This document shows positions 55,160 to 64,000 of a stretch of DNA of 64,000 nt, piece after piece (the first letter of the stretch is position 1; every line of letters begins with the position of its first letter). The stretch is from NCBI RefSeq assembly GCF_036227605.1, contig NZ_CP109487.1, positions 6,447,501-6,511,500 of the forward strand, written 5' to 3'. Below the pieces are notes generated by a model, which saw only the letters and a program-made list of their open reading frames with translations, searched no databases and was not told where the DNA came from. A program made the translations under genes and the position numbers. This DNA is from Streptomyces sp. NBC_01439 (lineage in GTDB: Bacteria; Actinomycetota; Actinomycetes; Streptomycetales; Streptomycetaceae).

Positions 55160-57208
55160 GTGGCTAACGCGGCGGAGCACAGCGGTGCGAACGGACATGC
55201 CGGAGTCATAGGCGGTCACGGCAGGCTCGGGGCGGCTCGCCTCCTCCTGTGGGCGCTGGCCGGCGCGCTCGCCGTCAGACAGGCCGTCGCCGTGCTGCGG
55301 GTGCCACCGGGCGAGTGGCTGAGCGGCTTCCACCTCTCCGGCAGTCTGCCCGGATCGGTCTACGACACCGGCCAGTTCTCCGACACCCCCTTCGCCGGAT
55401 TGGTCCTCAAGCCGCTGGTCGGCCTCGCCGCCGCCCCGTCGCTGGAGGTCACCTGGACCCTCGTGACGCTGTTGTGCGTCGCCGCCATCGGGCTCGTCGC
55501 CGCCCGTGGCCTGCCCGACCCGGTGCCGCGGCGCAGCGCTCTGCTCGCCGCGCCCGTGCTCACGGCCCTGATGATGGTCTCGCTCCCCGTCCGCGAGGCC
55601 GCCTCACCCGGCCGGACCGCCGTCCTGCCCGTGCTGCTGGTGCTCGTCGCCGTGTTCCGCGTGCCCGGCGACCGGCCCGCCGGATTCCTCGTGGGCCTCG
55701 CCGCCGCGCTCCAGCCGGCGCTGCTGCTGTTCGCCCCGCTTCTGTGGTTGACCGGACGCCGCCCCACCGCGCGCGCCGCCGCCGTGACCTTCGCCGGAGC
55801 CACCGCGCTGTCCTGGGCGGCCATGCCGCGCGACTCCTGGACGTACTGGGTCCAGCACCTGGCCGGTGCCGGCCTCGGCGGAGCCCCCGACGGCCTCGCC
55901 AACCAGTCCGTGCACGGCGCGCTGCTGCGCTTCGGCCTGACCGGCCCGCTAGAGATCCTGCTGTACGCCGCCCTCGCGGCCGCCGTCGTCTGGATCGGCC
56001 TGCGCCGCGCGGTCCGCTACGCCCGCGACGGCCAACTGCTGCTTGCCGTCGCCGTCACCGGCTGCGTGGCCGTCGCCGTGTCCCCGACCGGCTGGCGCCA
56101 CCAGCTGCTCTGGGTGCTCCTCGCCGTCGCCGGCAAGGTGGGCAAGCGGGCCGCCGATCGGCCGGTGTGGCCGGTGGCCGTGGTCCTCGCCATGACCCTT
56201 CCGAGCACGATGCTGCTGCCGAACCTGGCCGCGCTGGCCCCCGTACGCGACAACGTGCTGCTGCTCATCGCCGTGGCCGCGGCCTGCGCCGTACCGTTCC
56301 TCCCGCGCTCGTCGCCCTACTGGCGCGAGCCCGTCCCCACCGACTACGGGCGGCCCGCGACGGCCCGCTGGGCGCGGGTGCCGCTGATGCCGTTCTGGCG
56401 GCGCGTGCTGTCCCGCCCGAACCTGCTGCTGGAACTCCTGCTGATACGGGTGGGCTATTCGATCTACTCGCACATTCGGGCCGCCGCACCCACCAGCCGC
56501 AGCCTCGCCGAGGGCAACGGCAGCCAGATCCACGGGATCGAGCGCGCGGTGGGCATCGACATCGAACACGCCGTGAACCACGCCGTGGTGAACACGCCCT
56601 GGCTGGAGGCGTTCTTCAACTTCTACTACACCTCCTTCCACTTCGTGGTCCCGCTGACGATCCTGGGCGTCCTGTACTGGCGGCGCCCCGGCGACTACCG
56701 GTGGGCGCGGGCCTCGCTGGGGCTGGCCACGGTGCTGGCCCTCATAGGCTTCTGGCTCTACCCGCTCGCGCCGCCGCGCCTGATGCCCGGTCTCGGCTTC
56801 ATCGACACCGTGCACGGGCCGCAGGACCTGGCGAACCCCTCGTACGGGGCGATGACCGCGATCTCCAACCAGTACGCGGCGATGCCCTCGCTGCACTTCG
56901 GCTGGTCGTTGTGGTGCGGGATCGTGATCGTGGTGCTGGCGCCGAAGGGCTGGCAGAAGCTGCTCGGGGCGCTGCACCCGCTGATCACGGTGGGCGCGAT
57001 CGTGGCCACCGCCAACCACTGGGTACTGGACGCCGTGGGCGGAGCCGTGGTCGTGTCCGCCGGTTTCGGTCTCGTCTATGCGCTGTCCGGACCGCGGGGC
57101 CTGCACATGAACCTCCCGGCGCAGCAGGGCCGGGACGACGCGGAACGGGCGGCGCCCGCCGCGCCCGGGACGACCACCGCCGAGCCCGTCGCGGGGTCGC
57201 GTTCCTAG
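55160..57208 (+). CDS. Membrane fusion of a GT87-like region and a PAP2 phosphatase domain
   Basis: A 682-residue polytopic protein. The N-terminal half (about 1-390) has eight to ten membrane helices and resembles DUF2029/GT87-type mannosyltransferases (SGSLPGSVYDTGQFSDTPFA; ANQSVHGALLRFGLTGPLEI). The C-terminal half is a PAP2 lipid phosphatase with FWLYPLAPPRLMP, YAAMPSLHFGWSLW and ANHWVLDAVGGAVV, similar to the inositolphosphotransferase group. A role in phospho-lipid or glycolipid processing at the membrane is inferred. The GTG at 55160 follows GGAGG by 10 nt. Confidence 0.85.
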   Translation: MANAAEHSGANGHAGVIGGHGRLGAARLLLWALAGALAVRQAVAVLRVPPGEWLSGFHLSGSLPGSVYDTGQFSDTPFAGLVLKPLVGLAAAPSLEVTWTLVTLLCVAAIGLVAARGLPDPVPRRSALLAAPVLTALMMVSLPVREAASPGRTAVLPVLLVLVAVFRVPGDRPAGFLVGLAAALQPALLLFAPLLWLTGRRPTARAAAVTFAGATALSWAAMPRDSWTYWVQHLAGAGLGGAPDGLANQSVHGALLRFGLTGPLEILLYAALAAAVVWIGLRRAVRYARDGQLLLAVAVTGCVAVAVSPTGWRHQLLWVLLAVAGKVGKRAADRPVWPVAVVLAMTLPSTMLLPNLAALAPVRDNVLLLIAVAAACAVPFLPRSSPYWREPVPTDYGRPATARWARVPLMPFWRRVLSRPNLLLELLLIRVGYSIYSHIRAAAPTSRSLAEGNGSQIHGIERAVGIDIEHAVNHAVVNTPWLEAFFNFYYTSFHFVVPLTILGVLYWRRPGDYRWARASLGLATVLALIGFWLYPLAPPRLMPGLGFIDTVHGPQDLANPSYGAMTAISNQYAAMPSLHFGWSLWCGIVIVVLAPKGWQKLLGALHPLITVGAIVATANHWVLDAVGGAVVVSAGFGLVYALSGPRGLHMNLPAQQGRDDAERAAPAAPGTTTAEPVAGSRS

Positions 57209-57260
57209 CGGGGTGTTTCGGGGGCGTGCCCCGGGGGGCGCCCCCCGGGGCGCTGCCGCA

Positions 57261-58202
57261 TCAGCCACCGTTGCGCCGCCTGCGCAGCAGCGTCCGCAGC
57301 GGTCCCGGGCTCTCGTACCCCACCCGCCGGGCGACCGCCGCCAGCGGTAGGTCCGTGGTGCGCAGCAGGTGTTCGGCCTGCTCCACCCGCAGGTCCTGCA
57401 CCAGCCCGACGGGCGTGCGGCCGAGGGTACGGGCGACCGCGCGCTGGAGGGTGCGCTCGCTCACGCCGAGCTCCCGGGCCGCGTCCGCGATCGGCGCCGG
57501 CTCCGCGAGTCGGGTCCGCGCCCACTGTTCGAAGGCGGCGACGAGCGGGTCGTGGCGGGCCAGGGCGCTGGGGATGGCGTACGCCGCCTGTGAGGCGCGG
57601 TCGTCGACGACGAGGTAGTGCCGGACCAGATCCGCGAGGGCGGGGCTGCGCGTGCCGACGATCGACAGGGCCAGGTCGAGATGGCCGAACGCGGCGCCGG
57701 CCGTGGTGATCCCGCCGGAGCTGACGACCATCCGGGTCTCGTCGAGCGTGACCCGGCGGTAGCGGTCTCGGAAGAAGGGGGCCAGCCACCAACTGGTCGT
57801 CGCCCGCTGTCCGTCCAGCACCCCGGCCTCGGCCAGCAGGAACGTCCCGGTGCAGGACGTGGCGAGCGGGGTGCCGCGCTCGCGGGCCCCGGCCAGGACC
57901 CGGCGGGCCGGGCGGTGCGCGGCCGACGCGACGGCCTCGACGAGGGCGTCCGGGCGGCGCTCCATCAACGCGGGCACCACCAGCAGGTCCGCGTCCTCGG
58001 CCACGGCGGTCGGTTCGGTGTCGATGCGGTGGCCGAGTCCGGTACGGACCCGGCGCCGCACGCCGACCGTACGGATGTCGAAGGCGGGCGGCGGGGCTCC
58101 GGCCACCCGGCCGCGCAGCACGTCGGCAGTGTGCAGCACGTCCAGGACGGCGGAGATGCCCGAGTCGAAGACCCCGTCGAGGGCCAGTACGGCGATTTTC
58201 AC
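57261..58202 (-). CDS. GlxA family transcriptional regulator (DJ-1/PfpI plus AraC HTH)
   Basis: A 313-residue protein: a DJ-1/PfpI-like domain (residues 1-190, with the Cys elbow ATSCTGTFLLAEAG) and a C-terminal AraC-type double HTH (ELGVSERTLQRAVARTLGRT; LAAVARRVGYESPGPLRTLL). Members control catabolic genes in answer to small molecules. It diverges from a hotdog thioesterase with a 107-bp gap, which is a possible target. A GC-rich hairpin lies just after the stop at 57215-57250. Confidence 0.92.
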   Translation of the reverse strand: MKIAVLALDGVFDSGISAVLDVLHTADVLRGRVAGAPPPAFDIRTVGVRRRVRTGLGHRIDTEPTAVAEDADLLVVPALMERRPDALVEAVASAAHRPARRVLAGARERGTPLATSCTGTFLLAEAGVLDGQRATTSWWLAPFFRDRYRRVTLDETRMVVSSGGITTAGAAFGHLDLALSIVGTRSPALADLVRHYLVVDDRASQAAYAIPSALARHDPLVAAFEQWARTRLAEPAPIADAARELGVSERTLQRAVARTLGRTPVGLVQDLRVEQAEHLLRTTDLPLAAVARRVGYESPGPLRTLLRRRRNGG

Positions 58203-58309
58203 CGCTCCACGGTAACGCCGAGCGACCCCGGTGCGGCTGTCGGAATCCGTGCGGAAGCTGCCGGATCCGACACTCCCGATCCGCCCGGGCCGTGCCTAGG
58301 GTCGTTGCC

Positions 58310-58840
58310 ATGACCACGTATGAGACCAGTGCCCTCGAGGCCGGCGCCCCGCTCCGCAGCCGCACGCACACCTGGCAGCCGCGGCCCGAGATGACCCCGC
58401 AGATCCTCGGCATGAGCGGACTGGAGATCCTCCGGGCCAGCCTCAAGGGCGAACTGCCCGGCGCGTCGATGATGAGCACCCTGGGCTTCCGGCTCACCGA
58501 GGCCGCCGAGGGAGTCGCCGTCTTCGAGGGAGACCCGGGCGACCACCTGCTCAACCCCATGGGGACGGTGCACGGCGGCTTTCTGGCGACCCTGCTCGAC
58601 TCGGCGCTCGGCTCGTCCGTGATGACCCTGCTCCCGGCCGGCACCGCCTACACCACGGTGCAGCTCGGGGTGCACATGATCCGGCCGGTCATGGCGGACA
58701 CCCCCACCCTGCGCTGCGAGGGCACCGCCCTGCACGTCGGGCGGACGACCGCCACCGCCGAGGCGCGGGTCATCGGGACGCATGACGGGAAGCTCTACGC
58801 CCACGCGACGACGACGTGCGCGATCTTGCGCATGGGGTGA
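58310..58840 (+). CDS. PaaI-type hotdog thioesterase
   Basis: A 176-residue hotdog-fold thioesterase. The signature GTVHGGFLATLLDSALGSSV contains the Asp/Glu/Gly catalytic region, followed by YTTVQLGVHMIRPV. It should hydrolyse acyl- or aryl-CoA esters. The ATG at 58310 lies near the divergent GlxA regulator, which may control it. A 19-bp hairpin terminates transcription at 58888-58930. Confidence 0.9.
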   Translation: MTTYETSALEAGAPLRSRTHTWQPRPEMTPQILGMSGLEILRASLKGELPGASMMSTLGFRLTEAAEGVAVFEGDPGDHLLNPMGTVHGGFLATLLDSALGSSVMTLLPAGTAYTTVQLGVHMIRPVMADTPTLRCEGTALHVGRTTATAEARVIGTHDGKLYAHATTTCAILRMG

Positions 58841-58887
58841 CCGTGGCCGTGTCCGGGCCTCTCAGGGCCCGGCCGGGCCGTACGAGG

Positions 58888-58930
58888 CCGAAGGGGCGCC
58901 GGGGCGCACATCGCCCCGGCGCCCCTTCGG
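58888..58930 (+). terminator. Long terminator hairpin
   Basis: A perfect 19-bp stem (58888-58906 with 58912-58930, arm CCGAAGGGGCGCCGGGGCG) with a 5-nt loop, starting 47 bp after the thioesterase stop. Confidence 0.85.
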
Positions 58931-59023
58931 CTGGATCGCCGCTGTTTGTCAGGATCACCCCGTTCGGGCGGGGCTGCCACTCGAACGGGTGCGGCGCCGT
59001 TGCGGGGGCGCTGCCCCCGAGCC

Positions 59024-59118
59024 CCCGCGCCTCAAACGCCGGCGGGGCTGGAGGGGGAGCGGCGGGGTTGGAGGGGTGGGGCTCTGCTGCGGGCCGCGCG
59101 CCTCAGACGCCGGCGGGG
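59024..59118. repeat. Two copies of a GCGCCTCAAACGCCGGCGGGG repeat-type element
   Basis: The sequence CGCCTCAAACGCCGGCGGGG (about 59028-59047) recurs as CGCCTCAGACGCCGGCGGGG (about 59099-59118) just before the P450 stop. The same short motif is scattered between genes in many Streptomyces genomes and can form a small CGCCGGCG hairpin. Confidence 0.75.
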
Positions 59119-60363
59119 TCAGGGGTGGGTGACGCGGAGTTCCTTGATGCCGTTGAGCCAGGCCGCGCGAAGGCGGCGTGGGGGCTCGGACGTCAGGTGG
59201 AGGTTCGGGAGCGCGTCGGCCAGGGCGTTGAAGATCAGGTCGATCTCCATCACAGCGAGGGACTTGCCCAGGCAGAAGTGCGGGCCGCCGCCGCCGAAGC
59301 CCAGGTGTGGGTTGGGGTCACGGGTGATGTCGAAGACGTCCGGGTTCGTGAAGACCTCGGGGTCGTGGTTGGCGGAGGAGTAGAACATGCCCACCCGGTC
59401 ACCCGCCTTGATCTTCGCACCGCCCAGTTCGGTGTCCTGGGTGGCGGTGCGCTGGAAGGACACCACCGGGGTGGCCCAGCGGACGATCTCCTCGGCTGCG
59501 GTCGACGGCCGGGTCGCCTTGTAGAGCTCCCACTGTTCGGGGTGGGTCAGGAAGGCGTGCATGCCGTGGCTGATGGCGTTGCGCGTGGTCTCGTTGCCCG
59601 CGACCGCCAGCAGCAGTACGAAGAAGCCGAACTCGTCCGAGCCGAGGTTGCCCTGGCCCTCGGCCGCCACCAGCTGCGTGACGATGTCCTTGGCCGGGCA
59701 TTCCTTGCGCTGGGCTGAGAGGTTCATCGCGTAGCCGATGAGCTCCATCGCCGCGTTGGAGCCGACCTCCTCGGTGATCGCGTACTCCGGGTCGTCGTAG
59801 GCGATCATCTTGTTCGACCAGTCGAAGATCTTCGCGCGGTCCTTCTGCGGTACGCCGATCAGTTCGGCAATGGCCTGCAGCGGAAGCTCGCACGCCACCT
59901 GCGTGACGAAGTCGAAGCTGCCGTCGGCCGCCGTGGCCGCGGCCTCCTCGACGATCTTCCGGGCGCGGTCCCGCAGCGCCGCCTCCAGGCCGCGGATGGC
60001 CCGGGGGGTGAAGCCGCGCTGCACGATCTGGCGTACGCGGGTGTGTTCCGGCGGGTCCATGTTCAACATGATCAGACGCTGGGCATCAATCGCATCACGC
60101 GGAATGTGCTCGTTGAACCGGATGATCGCGGTGTTGGTCGTCGAGGAGAACAGTTCCGGGTGCGTGGAGACGTATTTGACGTCCGCGTGCCGGGTCACGG
60201 CCCAGTAGCCCTCGTCGTCGAAGCCGGTGACACCCCGACGCTGCGGGCACCACCACACGGGCGCGGTCTGCCGCAGCTGCGCGAACTCCGGGAAGGGGAC
60301 GCGGCTCTGCAGCAGGTCCGGGTCGGTGGCGTCGAAGCCTTCGGGCAGTGCGGGGCAGGACAT
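59119..60363 (-). CDS. Cytochrome P450, CYP125-like
   Basis: A 414-residue soluble P450. The I-helix is LAVAGNETTRNAI (acid-alcohol pair in A-G-N-E-T-T), the ExxR is EEIVR, and the heme loop is GFGGGGPHFCLGKSLA. The AGNETTRN and VSFQRTATQDTELGGAKIKA stretches are typical of CYP125-type steroid C26/C27 oxidases. With the divergent FadA5-like thiolase this suggests sterol or steroid side-chain catabolism. An operator-like palindrome lies 16 bp upstream of the ATG. Confidence 0.9.
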   Translation of the reverse strand: MSCPALPEGFDATDPDLLQSRVPFPEFAQLRQTAPVWWCPQRRGVTGFDDEGYWAVTRHADVKYVSTHPELFSSTTNTAIIRFNEHIPRDAIDAQRLIMLNMDPPEHTRVRQIVQRGFTPRAIRGLEAALRDRARKIVEEAAATAADGSFDFVTQVACELPLQAIAELIGVPQKDRAKIFDWSNKMIAYDDPEYAITEEVGSNAAMELIGYAMNLSAQRKECPAKDIVTQLVAAEGQGNLGSDEFGFFVLLLAVAGNETTRNAISHGMHAFLTHPEQWELYKATRPSTAAEEIVRWATPVVSFQRTATQDTELGGAKIKAGDRVGMFYSSANHDPEVFTNPDVFDITRDPNPHLGFGGGGPHFCLGKSLAVMEIDLIFNALADALPNLHLTSEPPRRLRAAWLNGIKELRVTHP

Positions 60364-60378
60364 CGGGCAACTCCAAAG

Positions 60379-60395
60379 TCTGACGGACCATCAGA
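60379..60395. promoter_or_regulatory. 17-bp palindrome before the P450 gene
   Basis: TCTGACGGACCATCAGA is palindromic except for two symmetric mismatched pairs. It sits 16 bp ahead of the P450 ATG. The TCTGA-n7-TCAGA form resembles operators of TetR-type regulators of acyl-CoA and steroid genes. Assignment is inference. Confidence 0.5.
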
Positions 60396-60410
60396 AGTTG
60401 GCTTGAAGGT

Positions 60411-60428
60411 AGTAACGAGTTCTAGAAC
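60411..60428. promoter_or_regulatory. KstR-like site 1 (P450 side)
   Basis: AGTAACGAGTTCTA (60411-60424) matches the mycobacterial KstR pattern TnnAACnnGTTnnA at all fixed positions except the first. It overlaps the perfect palindrome GTTCTAGAAC (60419-60428). Confidence 0.5.
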
Positions 60429-60526
60429 TGACAAGGGTCGCGGCGCCAACTGTTGCGTGTGGAATCCGTGCAGGGCGCGTGCAAGACCCTTGCGTGCCGG
60501 GGCCTCAGGTCATAAGACTGCGGGGA

Positions 60527-60548
60527 GAACTAGAACGCGTACTAGTTC
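60527..60548. promoter_or_regulatory. KstR-like site 2 (thiolase side)
   Basis: GAACTAG and CTAGTTC are perfect 7-bp inverted arms around an 8-bp spacer. The inner TAGAACGCGTACTA (60531-60544) fits TnnAACnnGTTnnA with one mismatch. It lies 58 bp before the thiolase ATG. Confidence 0.5.
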
Positions 60549-60581
60549 GGGGCGGGGCGCCGGGACGGCCCGCCGTGCTGA

Positions 60582-61775
<1,194 letters not shown>

Positions 61776-61807
61776 GGCGCCCCTGAGTCCCGTGGGATGG
61801 GATGCAG

Positions 61808-61852
61808 AAGGCCCCGGAGGCCGGACCTGGGGAGGCCGGCCACCGGGGCCTT
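61808..61852. terminator. Bidirectional terminator
   Basis: AAGGCCCCGG (61808-61817) pairs with CCGGGGCCTT (61843-61852), with additional pairing inside (GAGGCCGG and CCGGCC). It lies between the convergent thiolase and transglycosylase-like genes. A run of TGCTGCG repeats follows at about 61861-61889. Confidence 0.75.
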
Positions 61853-61895
61853 CGTATGTCTGCTGTGCTGCGTGCTGCGTGCTGCGTGCCGCGGC

Positions 61896-62300
61896 TTAGT
61901 ACCAGTGGTTGGCGGACCAGAAGTTCCAGGCGCCGACCGGGCTGCCGTAGCGGTCGTTCATGTAGTCCAGGCCCCACTTGATCTGGGTGGCCGGGTTGGT
62001 CTTCCAGTCCGCACCCGCGGAGGCCATCTTCGACGCCGGCAGGGCCTGGGCCAGGCCGTACGCGCCGGAGGAGGGGTTGGTCGCGGTGTGGTTCCAGCCG
62101 CTCTCGTGGGAGATGATCTTGTCGAAGGCGGCGAACTGGGCCGGGTCCTTGATCATCTGCTGCGCGATCGCCTTGGCGCTCACCGGGGCCGCCTGGGCGG
62201 GAACCGTGGCGAGCATGGAGCCGGCGACGCCCAGGGCGACGACGGTGCCCGCGAGGGCCTTCTTCGAGATGGCGATGCGGCGGATGATGGCGTTGGACAC
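61896..62300 (-). CDS. Secreted lytic-transglycosylase-like (SLT) protein
   Basis: A 134-residue protein with a signal peptide ending VPAQA-A (about residue 39) and a short SLT domain: the catalytic Glu in FDKIISHESGWNHTATNP, then SGAYGLAQALPASKM, KTNPATQIKWGLDYMNDRYG and the terminal WNFWSANHWY. It cleaves peptidoglycan glycan strands, as in small streptomycete lytic transglycosylases. The GTG at 62300 has GGAAGG 8 nt upstream. Confidence 0.92.
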   Translation of the reverse strand: MSNAIIRRIAISKKALAGTVVALGVAGSMLATVPAQAAPVSAKAIAQQMIKDPAQFAAFDKIISHESGWNHTATNPSSGAYGLAQALPASKMASAGADWKTNPATQIKWGLDYMNDRYGSPVGAWNFWSANHWY

Positions 62301-62576
62301 GGAGGGAACCTTCCGACGGGGACAAGGACGGTCGCGGGCACGTCGAAGACGTGCGTGAGCCACTCACGCGAAGGAGAGGGGTTCGTCGGCGGCGGGTGAA
62401 GTGACCCTGCCGCCTTGCGACTCATCCAGTTCTACAGACGCCCCGGCGCCCTGGCAAAGGTCCCGCGTACTAGTGGTCCTCGCAGCAGGGGCCCCACCGA
62501 CCCCCGTAGGGGTGGGTCCAGTGGCTCCGAGGCCTACTAGCCGGGTTCGTATGTGATCCACACCCTATGGGGCGGG
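62301..62576. other. Upstream region of the SLT gene
   Basis: A 276-bp gap. In Streptomyces such wall-hydrolase genes can have long structured leaders; I looked for the c-di-AMP (ydaO) riboswitch elements and could not find a convincing set. No gene is seen. Confidence 0.5.
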
Positions 62577-63497
62577 TCACCGGGGCAGGCCCCGAATGTC
62601 ACCCTCCGCTGCCGTTCGTACCCCTTCTGAGGGCGGGTTCGTGGCGATTCCGGCTCCCGGATCGAAGGAGACCGGGGCGTCGAACGCGGCTCTGCGGGTC
62701 GCCCGGCGCAGCGCCTTCAGCAGGGTCGCCCCGAGGGTCAGGGTCAGTACGACCGTCAGCGCCGCCCGGCCCAGGTCCCAGCCCACCGAGGTCGCCAGGC
62801 AGTACGCGGCGAACCGCGCCAGGTTCGAAGCCACCGGATCCCCCGGATGGAAGGAGATGCCCTGGCCCATGCCCTGCAGCAGCACCCAGCCCTGCAGGTT
62901 CATGACCGTGCCGTACGCGAACGAGCCCGCGAAGCCGTACGCGGCCAGCATCAGCAGCTCCGCCCGGCCCCGGATCCTCTCCGGGCCCGGCAGCAGCCCG
63001 GCCCCCAGCGCGAACCAGCCCATCGCCAGCATCTGGAACGGCATCCACGGCCCGACCCCGCCCGTCAGCAGGGCGGAGGCGAACATCGTCACCGAGCCCA
63101 GGACGAAACCGAAGCCGGGACCGAGGACCCGCGCGCTCAGCACCATCAGGAAGAACATGGGCTCCAGCCCGGCGGTACCCGCGCCCAGAGGTCTCAGCGC
63201 TGCCCCGACAGCGGCGAGCACACCGAGCATCGCCACCGCTTTCGCGTCCATGCCGTTGTCGGCGATGGTCGCGACGACCACCGCCACCAGGAGCGGCAGG
63301 AGCGCGGCGAAGAGCCAGGGGGCGTCCTGCGCGTGGGCGAGCCCCGACTGACGGTCGGCGAGCAGCGGCCAGCCGAAGGCCGCGATGCCGATGAGGGTGA
63401 CGAGGAGCAGGGTGACAGCGGCGCGGGGGCCGATCCGGACGGGGCGGGCAGAGCGGGAGGGGTGGGCGGGACTGGTGGGGTGGGCGGGACGGTTCAC
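62577..63497 (-). CDS. ECF transporter substrate-binding (S-like) membrane protein
   Basis: A 306-residue membrane protein with a Pro/Ser-rich N-terminus and about six to seven helices. The core (LEPMFFLMVLSARVLGPGFG then FVLGSVTMFASALLTGGVG) matches ECF-type S components of vitamin or cofactor importers. The GTG start overlaps the stop of the upstream ATPase gene by 4 bp (GTGA), so the two are coupled. The substrate is unknown. Confidence 0.88.
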   Translation of the reverse strand: MNRPAHPTSPAHPSRSARPVRIGPRAAVTLLLVTLIGIAAFGWPLLADRQSGLAHAQDAPWLFAALLPLLVAVVVATIADNGMDAKAVAMLGVLAAVGAALRPLGAGTAGLEPMFFLMVLSARVLGPGFGFVLGSVTMFASALLTGGVGPWMPFQMLAMGWFALGAGLLPGPERIRGRAELLMLAAYGFAGSFAYGTVMNLQGWVLLQGMGQGISFHPGDPVASNLARFAAYCLATSVGWDLGRAALTVVLTLTLGATLLKALRRATRRAAFDAPVSFDPGAGIATNPPSEGVRTAAEGDIRGLPR

Positions 63498-64000
63498 CGG
63501 GCCTCCGCCGCGTCGAGGGCCTCGGCCGCGTCCAGGGCCTCGGCTACCTGGCGCACGGTGAGCCAGGGGGCCGGGGCGAGGACCTTCGCCACTTGCGGCG
63601 CGAAGGCGGGCGAGGAGACGACGACCTCGGCGGTCGGACCGTCCGCGACGATCTCCCCGCCGGCCAGGATCACCACGCGGTGGGCCAGCTCGGCGGCGAG
63701 TTCCACGTCATGGGTGGCCAGGACGATGGCGTGGCCGTCGGCGGCCAGGCCGCGCAGGATCTCGACCAGGCGGGCCTTGGCGGCGTAGTCCAGGCCGCGG
63801 GTGGGCTCGTCCAGGAGCAGGAGGGCGGGCCGGCCGGTGAGGACCAGGGCCAGGGCGAGGGCCAGGCGCTGGCCCTCGGAGAGATCGCGCGGGTGGACGT
63901 CGTCGGAGACGTCCGGAAGCAGCGCGGAGACGAGGTCCCGGCAGGTACCGGGAGGCGCGGCGGCGTCGGAGTCGGCGGCGGCGCATTCGGCGGCGACCGT
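63494..64000 (-). CDS. ABC transporter ATP-binding protein (ECF type), 5' end outside window
   Basis: The last 168 residues of an ABC ATPase are present: the signature LSEGQRLALAL, Walker B LLLLDEPTRGLDYAAK, and the switch His in LATHDVELAAELAHR. The C-terminus has a short EALDAAEALDAAEAR repeat. The Walker A motif lies beyond the window edge. It is the ATPase partner of the downstream S-like protein; ECF ATPases of this group often have two fused nucleotide-binding halves. Confidence 0.9.
   Translation of the reverse strand, partial: TVAAECAAADSDAAAPPGTCRDLVSALLPDVSDDVHPRDLSEGQRLALALALVLTGRPALLLLDEPTRGLDYAAKARLVEILRGLAADGHAIVLATHDVELAAELAHRVVILAGGEIVADGPTAEVVVSSPAFAPQVAKVLAPAPWLTVRQVAEALDAAEALDAAEAR

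Noticed and set aside
62301..62576. c-di-AMP (ydaO) riboswitch ahead of the SLT gene
   Set aside because: Some Streptomyces wall-hydrolase genes have it, but the conserved blocks could not be found in order.

Overview
The window is high-GC DNA with Streptomyces-type codon use, many GTG starts and the actinobacterial families DUF3145, DUF3052, FasR, bL37, DUF4429, DUF4383 and GlxA. The gene order around the fatty-acid synthase genes, aceE and the tellurium/stress genes is that of a Streptomyces chromosome core. It is an inference from gene content; no rRNA or full phylogenetic marker is present.

Layout. 1-5.0 kb: a TetR regulator, a GH3 beta-glucosidase, an SGNH-hydrolase lipoprotein and DUF3145. 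5.1-10.0 kb: the type II fatty-acid synthase operon fasR-fabD-fabH-acpP-fabF on the minus strand. 10.1-17.7 kb: pirin, a beta-lactamase-fold hydrolase, a MerR/aldo-keto reductase pair behind a MerR-type promoter, DUF4429, an alpha/beta hydrolase, TetR, a secreted I36-type protein and a TVGYGD cation channel. 17.8-20.5 kb: aceE. 21-31.8 kb: DUF3052, peroxiredoxin and a large Ter stress-response cluster. That cluster has two tandem TerD genes, a TerC/DUF475 membrane protein, a TerA/TerD-like protein, a TerD with a low-complexity tail, and a four-gene train (HpcH/HpaI lyase, PRTase-TRSP-StiP-PELOTA fusion, HAD, O-methyltransferase) in which every junction is a 4-base stop/start overlap.

34.4-41.5 kb is the accessory part. 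tRNA-Val(UAC) is followed by a broken excisionase-like ORF and a frameshifted ORF, which look like relics of a tRNA-integrating element. Then come a small hypothetical gene, an IS5-type transposase fragment carrying five 7-bp repeats, a stand-alone bacterial dynamin-like GTPase, an Imm32-like orphan and a lipoprotein. An arsenic operon (arsR-aquaporin-arsC) follows, with a divergent arsI/cadI-type gene that carries an in-frame TAA.

41.7-64 kb is mixed housekeeping: the 24-residue ribosomal protein bL37, a TRADD-N-associated-type two-helix membrane protein, DedA, PhoD phosphatase, a secreted HNH nuclease and a manganese (yybP-ykoY) riboswitch ahead of a TMEM165/GDT1 exporter. Next are an MFS pump fused to a MarR-like domain, a membrane GT-like/PAP2 fusion, GlxA, and a divergent CYP125-like P450/FadA5-like thiolase pair with KstR-like and TetR-type operator sequences. 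After these come a lytic transglycosylase-like protein and the start of an ECF transporter operon cut by the window edge.

The best candidates for new biology are the dynamin gene in the tRNA-linked relic island, the Ter-linked four-domain fusion with its coupled methyltransferase, and the P450/thiolase control region. All functional statements come from reading motifs; no searches were run.
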